DNA of 5,919 bases. Origin: Candidatus Faecivivens stercoripullorum. GTDB taxonomy: Bacteria > Bacillota > Clostridia > Oscillospirales > Ruminococcaceae. Made by a program: the position numbers and the translations under genes. Each line of letters opens with the position of its first letter. Position 1 is the stretch's first letter. The stretch lies in NCBI GenBank assembly GCA_018715285.1, contig DVLW01000044.1:1-5919 (forward strand), given 5' to 3'. Below, piece by piece: positions 4,823 through 5,919 of the stretch. The notes under the pieces were generated by a model that saw only the letters and a list, made by a program, of their open reading frames with translations, had not been told where the DNA came from and searched no databases.

Positions 4823-5919
4823 ATGGCACCTGAGCAGAAGAGAACCAGCAGCGATGAGGAAGTTGACAAAATACTGGCGGAACTTGGAATTTCGGGAACA
4901 CCTGCCGCAAAAGCGGCATCTGCCCCAGCCACTGTATCACGTCCGTCTGCTCCTTCCAAGCCAAAGCAGCAGCCAGCGGCTTCATCGGCCAAAAAGGACG
5001 ATGGATTCAAAATTGATCTGGATGCTTTTGATGATATAAAGAAGGAAACTGTCCAGCCGCAGCAGACCCGCAAATCTCAGCCGTCCAGACGTCCGTCTGA
5101 ATCAGCAAAAGCGCCGTCTTCTGCCAGACGGCCTGAGAAGGCAAAGGATAAGAGCGCTTCCGGGAAATACGATCTGAATGTCCCGCATCATGCATCGCAT
5201 CTGAAGGATGAGCTGGAAAAAATGGCTGTTTCGTCGTCTACCCAGACCGGCCAGCTGACCAAACAGCTACGTGCCGGACGGAAACTGGAAGAGATCACCG
5301 CTTCACTGCCGGCGCAGCAGCGTCAGGCAAAGATTCCGCATCCTTCCGAGCGCGTACAGAAAGCAGCCGCTTTTGCAGCTGCGGTTGCCGCTGAACAGCC
5401 GCAGAAAAAGAGTGTTGGAAAGATTGTACGTGGCTGGGTCATTGCGCTGGTTTTGGTAGCTGCAATTATCTTTGCGCTGTTTTATTTTGTGATTCATATT
5501 ATCACGGTACAGGGCAGTTCAATGTCCCCGACGCTGGAACAGGGCGACCGGGTTGTCATTTCCGGACTGCTGTATACACCGCAGCAGGGTGACATTATCG
5601 TTACCTCGGATAACAACGCGCTGAAAAAGAAACTGATTAAGCGGATCATTGCGACAGAAGGACAAACTGTAGAGATTGACGCTCAGGGCAACGTTGTTGT
5701 TGACGGAGTGGTGATGGAAGAAAACTATCTTGCTGAACCGACCGAATCGGCAGGCGATATGAGCTATCCGGTTACGCTGGGTGAAGGAGAAGTATTCGTC
5801 CTCGGAGACAATCGGGAACATTCTCTCGACAGCCGTCAGGCATCGATTGGCGTAATCAGTGAATCGGATATTGAAGGCCGGGTACTGTTCCGGTTTTATC
5901 CGTTCGGTTCTTTTGGCGG
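4823..5919 (+). CDS. lepB: Type I signal peptidase with long N-terminal cytoplasmic extension, 3' partial
   Basis: The frame runs from ATG 4823 past the window edge (365 codons seen). The C-terminal half is a signal peptidase I, which cleaves signal peptides from exported preproteins at the outer face of the membrane. A hydrophobic segment at about 205-227 is followed by SSMSPTL, with S233 as the catalytic serine. K273 in KRIIATEGQ is the general-base lysine, and GDNREHSLDSR occupies 328-338. All core boxes are present and only the last few residues appear to be missing. The first 200 residues or so are unusual: rich in Ala, Pro, Ser, Lys and Gln, probably disordered, with short ordered-looking patches such as SDEEVDKILAELG (10-22) and FKIDLDAFDDIKKE. 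Ordinary Gram-positive Sip proteins have only a short N-terminus before this segment. It is likely cotranscribed with rplS. An alternative TTG start at 4814 cannot be excluded. Confidence 0.93.
   Translation, partial: MAPEQKRTSSDEEVDKILAELGISGTPAAKAASAPATVSRPSAPSKPKQQPAASSAKKDDGFKIDLDAFDDIKKETVQPQQTRKSQPSRRPSESAKAPSSARRPEKAKDKSASGKYDLNVPHHASHLKDELEKMAVSSSTQTGQLTKQLRAGRKLEEITASLPAQQRQAKIPHPSERVQKAAAFAAAVAAEQPQKKSVGKIVRGWVIALVLVAAIIFALFYFVIHIITVQGSSMSPTLEQGDRVVISGLLYTPQQGDIIVTSDNNALKKKLIKRIIATEGQTVEIDAQGNVVVDGVVMEENYLAEPTESAGDMSYPVTLGEGEVFVLGDNREHSLDSRQASIGVISESDIEGRVLFRFYPFGSFG

Noticed and set aside
4809..5039. Forward open frame of 76 codons overlapping the start of the signal peptidase gene
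   Set aside because: It is in another frame from the signal peptidase, whose frame stays open to the window end and carries all catalytic boxes. The peptide has no recognisable features.
1..5919. Mobile element, CRISPR array, toxin-antitoxin or defence genes
   Set aside because: No spaced direct repeats, transposase or integrase motifs, or terminal inverted repeats were seen. All supported genes are forward-strand housekeeping or envelope genes.

Overview
No mobile element, CRISPR array, or rRNA or tRNA gene is visible. This is a compact, all-forward chromosomal housekeeping segment from a Gram-positive Firmicute. A class I T-box leader drives tyrS. An rplS gene with a structured leader is followed by signal peptidase I. 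A secreted coiled-coil M23 peptidase lies next to an S41 C-terminal processing peptidase. Together these suggest a Clostridia member, perhaps of the Ruminococcaceae/Oscillospiraceae type; that placement is inference and only moderately secure.

Region 1 (1-2483) is a cell-envelope module. The 3' part of a PcsB/EnvC-like M23 endopeptidase gene ends in a good intrinsic terminator. A membrane-anchored S41 (CtpA/CtpB-like) protease with an intact Ser/Lys dyad follows. In many Firmicutes this pair lies downstream of ftsE-ftsX, so those genes may lie just upstream, outside the window.

Region 2 (2480-4073) is a self-contained tyrosyl-tRNA synthetase unit. A near-consensus promoter has its -35 box across the ctpA stop codon. 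It is followed by a T-box riboswitch with a UAC (Tyr) specifier, a T-box bulge, an antiterminator and a mutually exclusive terminator, and then tyrS. Uncharged tRNA-Tyr should allow readthrough into tyrS.

Region 3 (4074-5919) starts with a second strong promoter and a roughly 110-nt structured leader with a GAAA-capped hairpin and a possible 12-codon ORF. Ribosomal protein L19 (rplS) follows. After a long hairpin without a U-tract comes a type I signal peptidase that runs off the window end. This signal peptidase has an unusual N-terminal cytoplasmic extension of about 200 residues before its single visible membrane segment.

No wholly new system is evident. The points most worth a second look are the signal-peptidase extension, the rplS leader, and the arrangement of RNA hairpins between adjacent genes.
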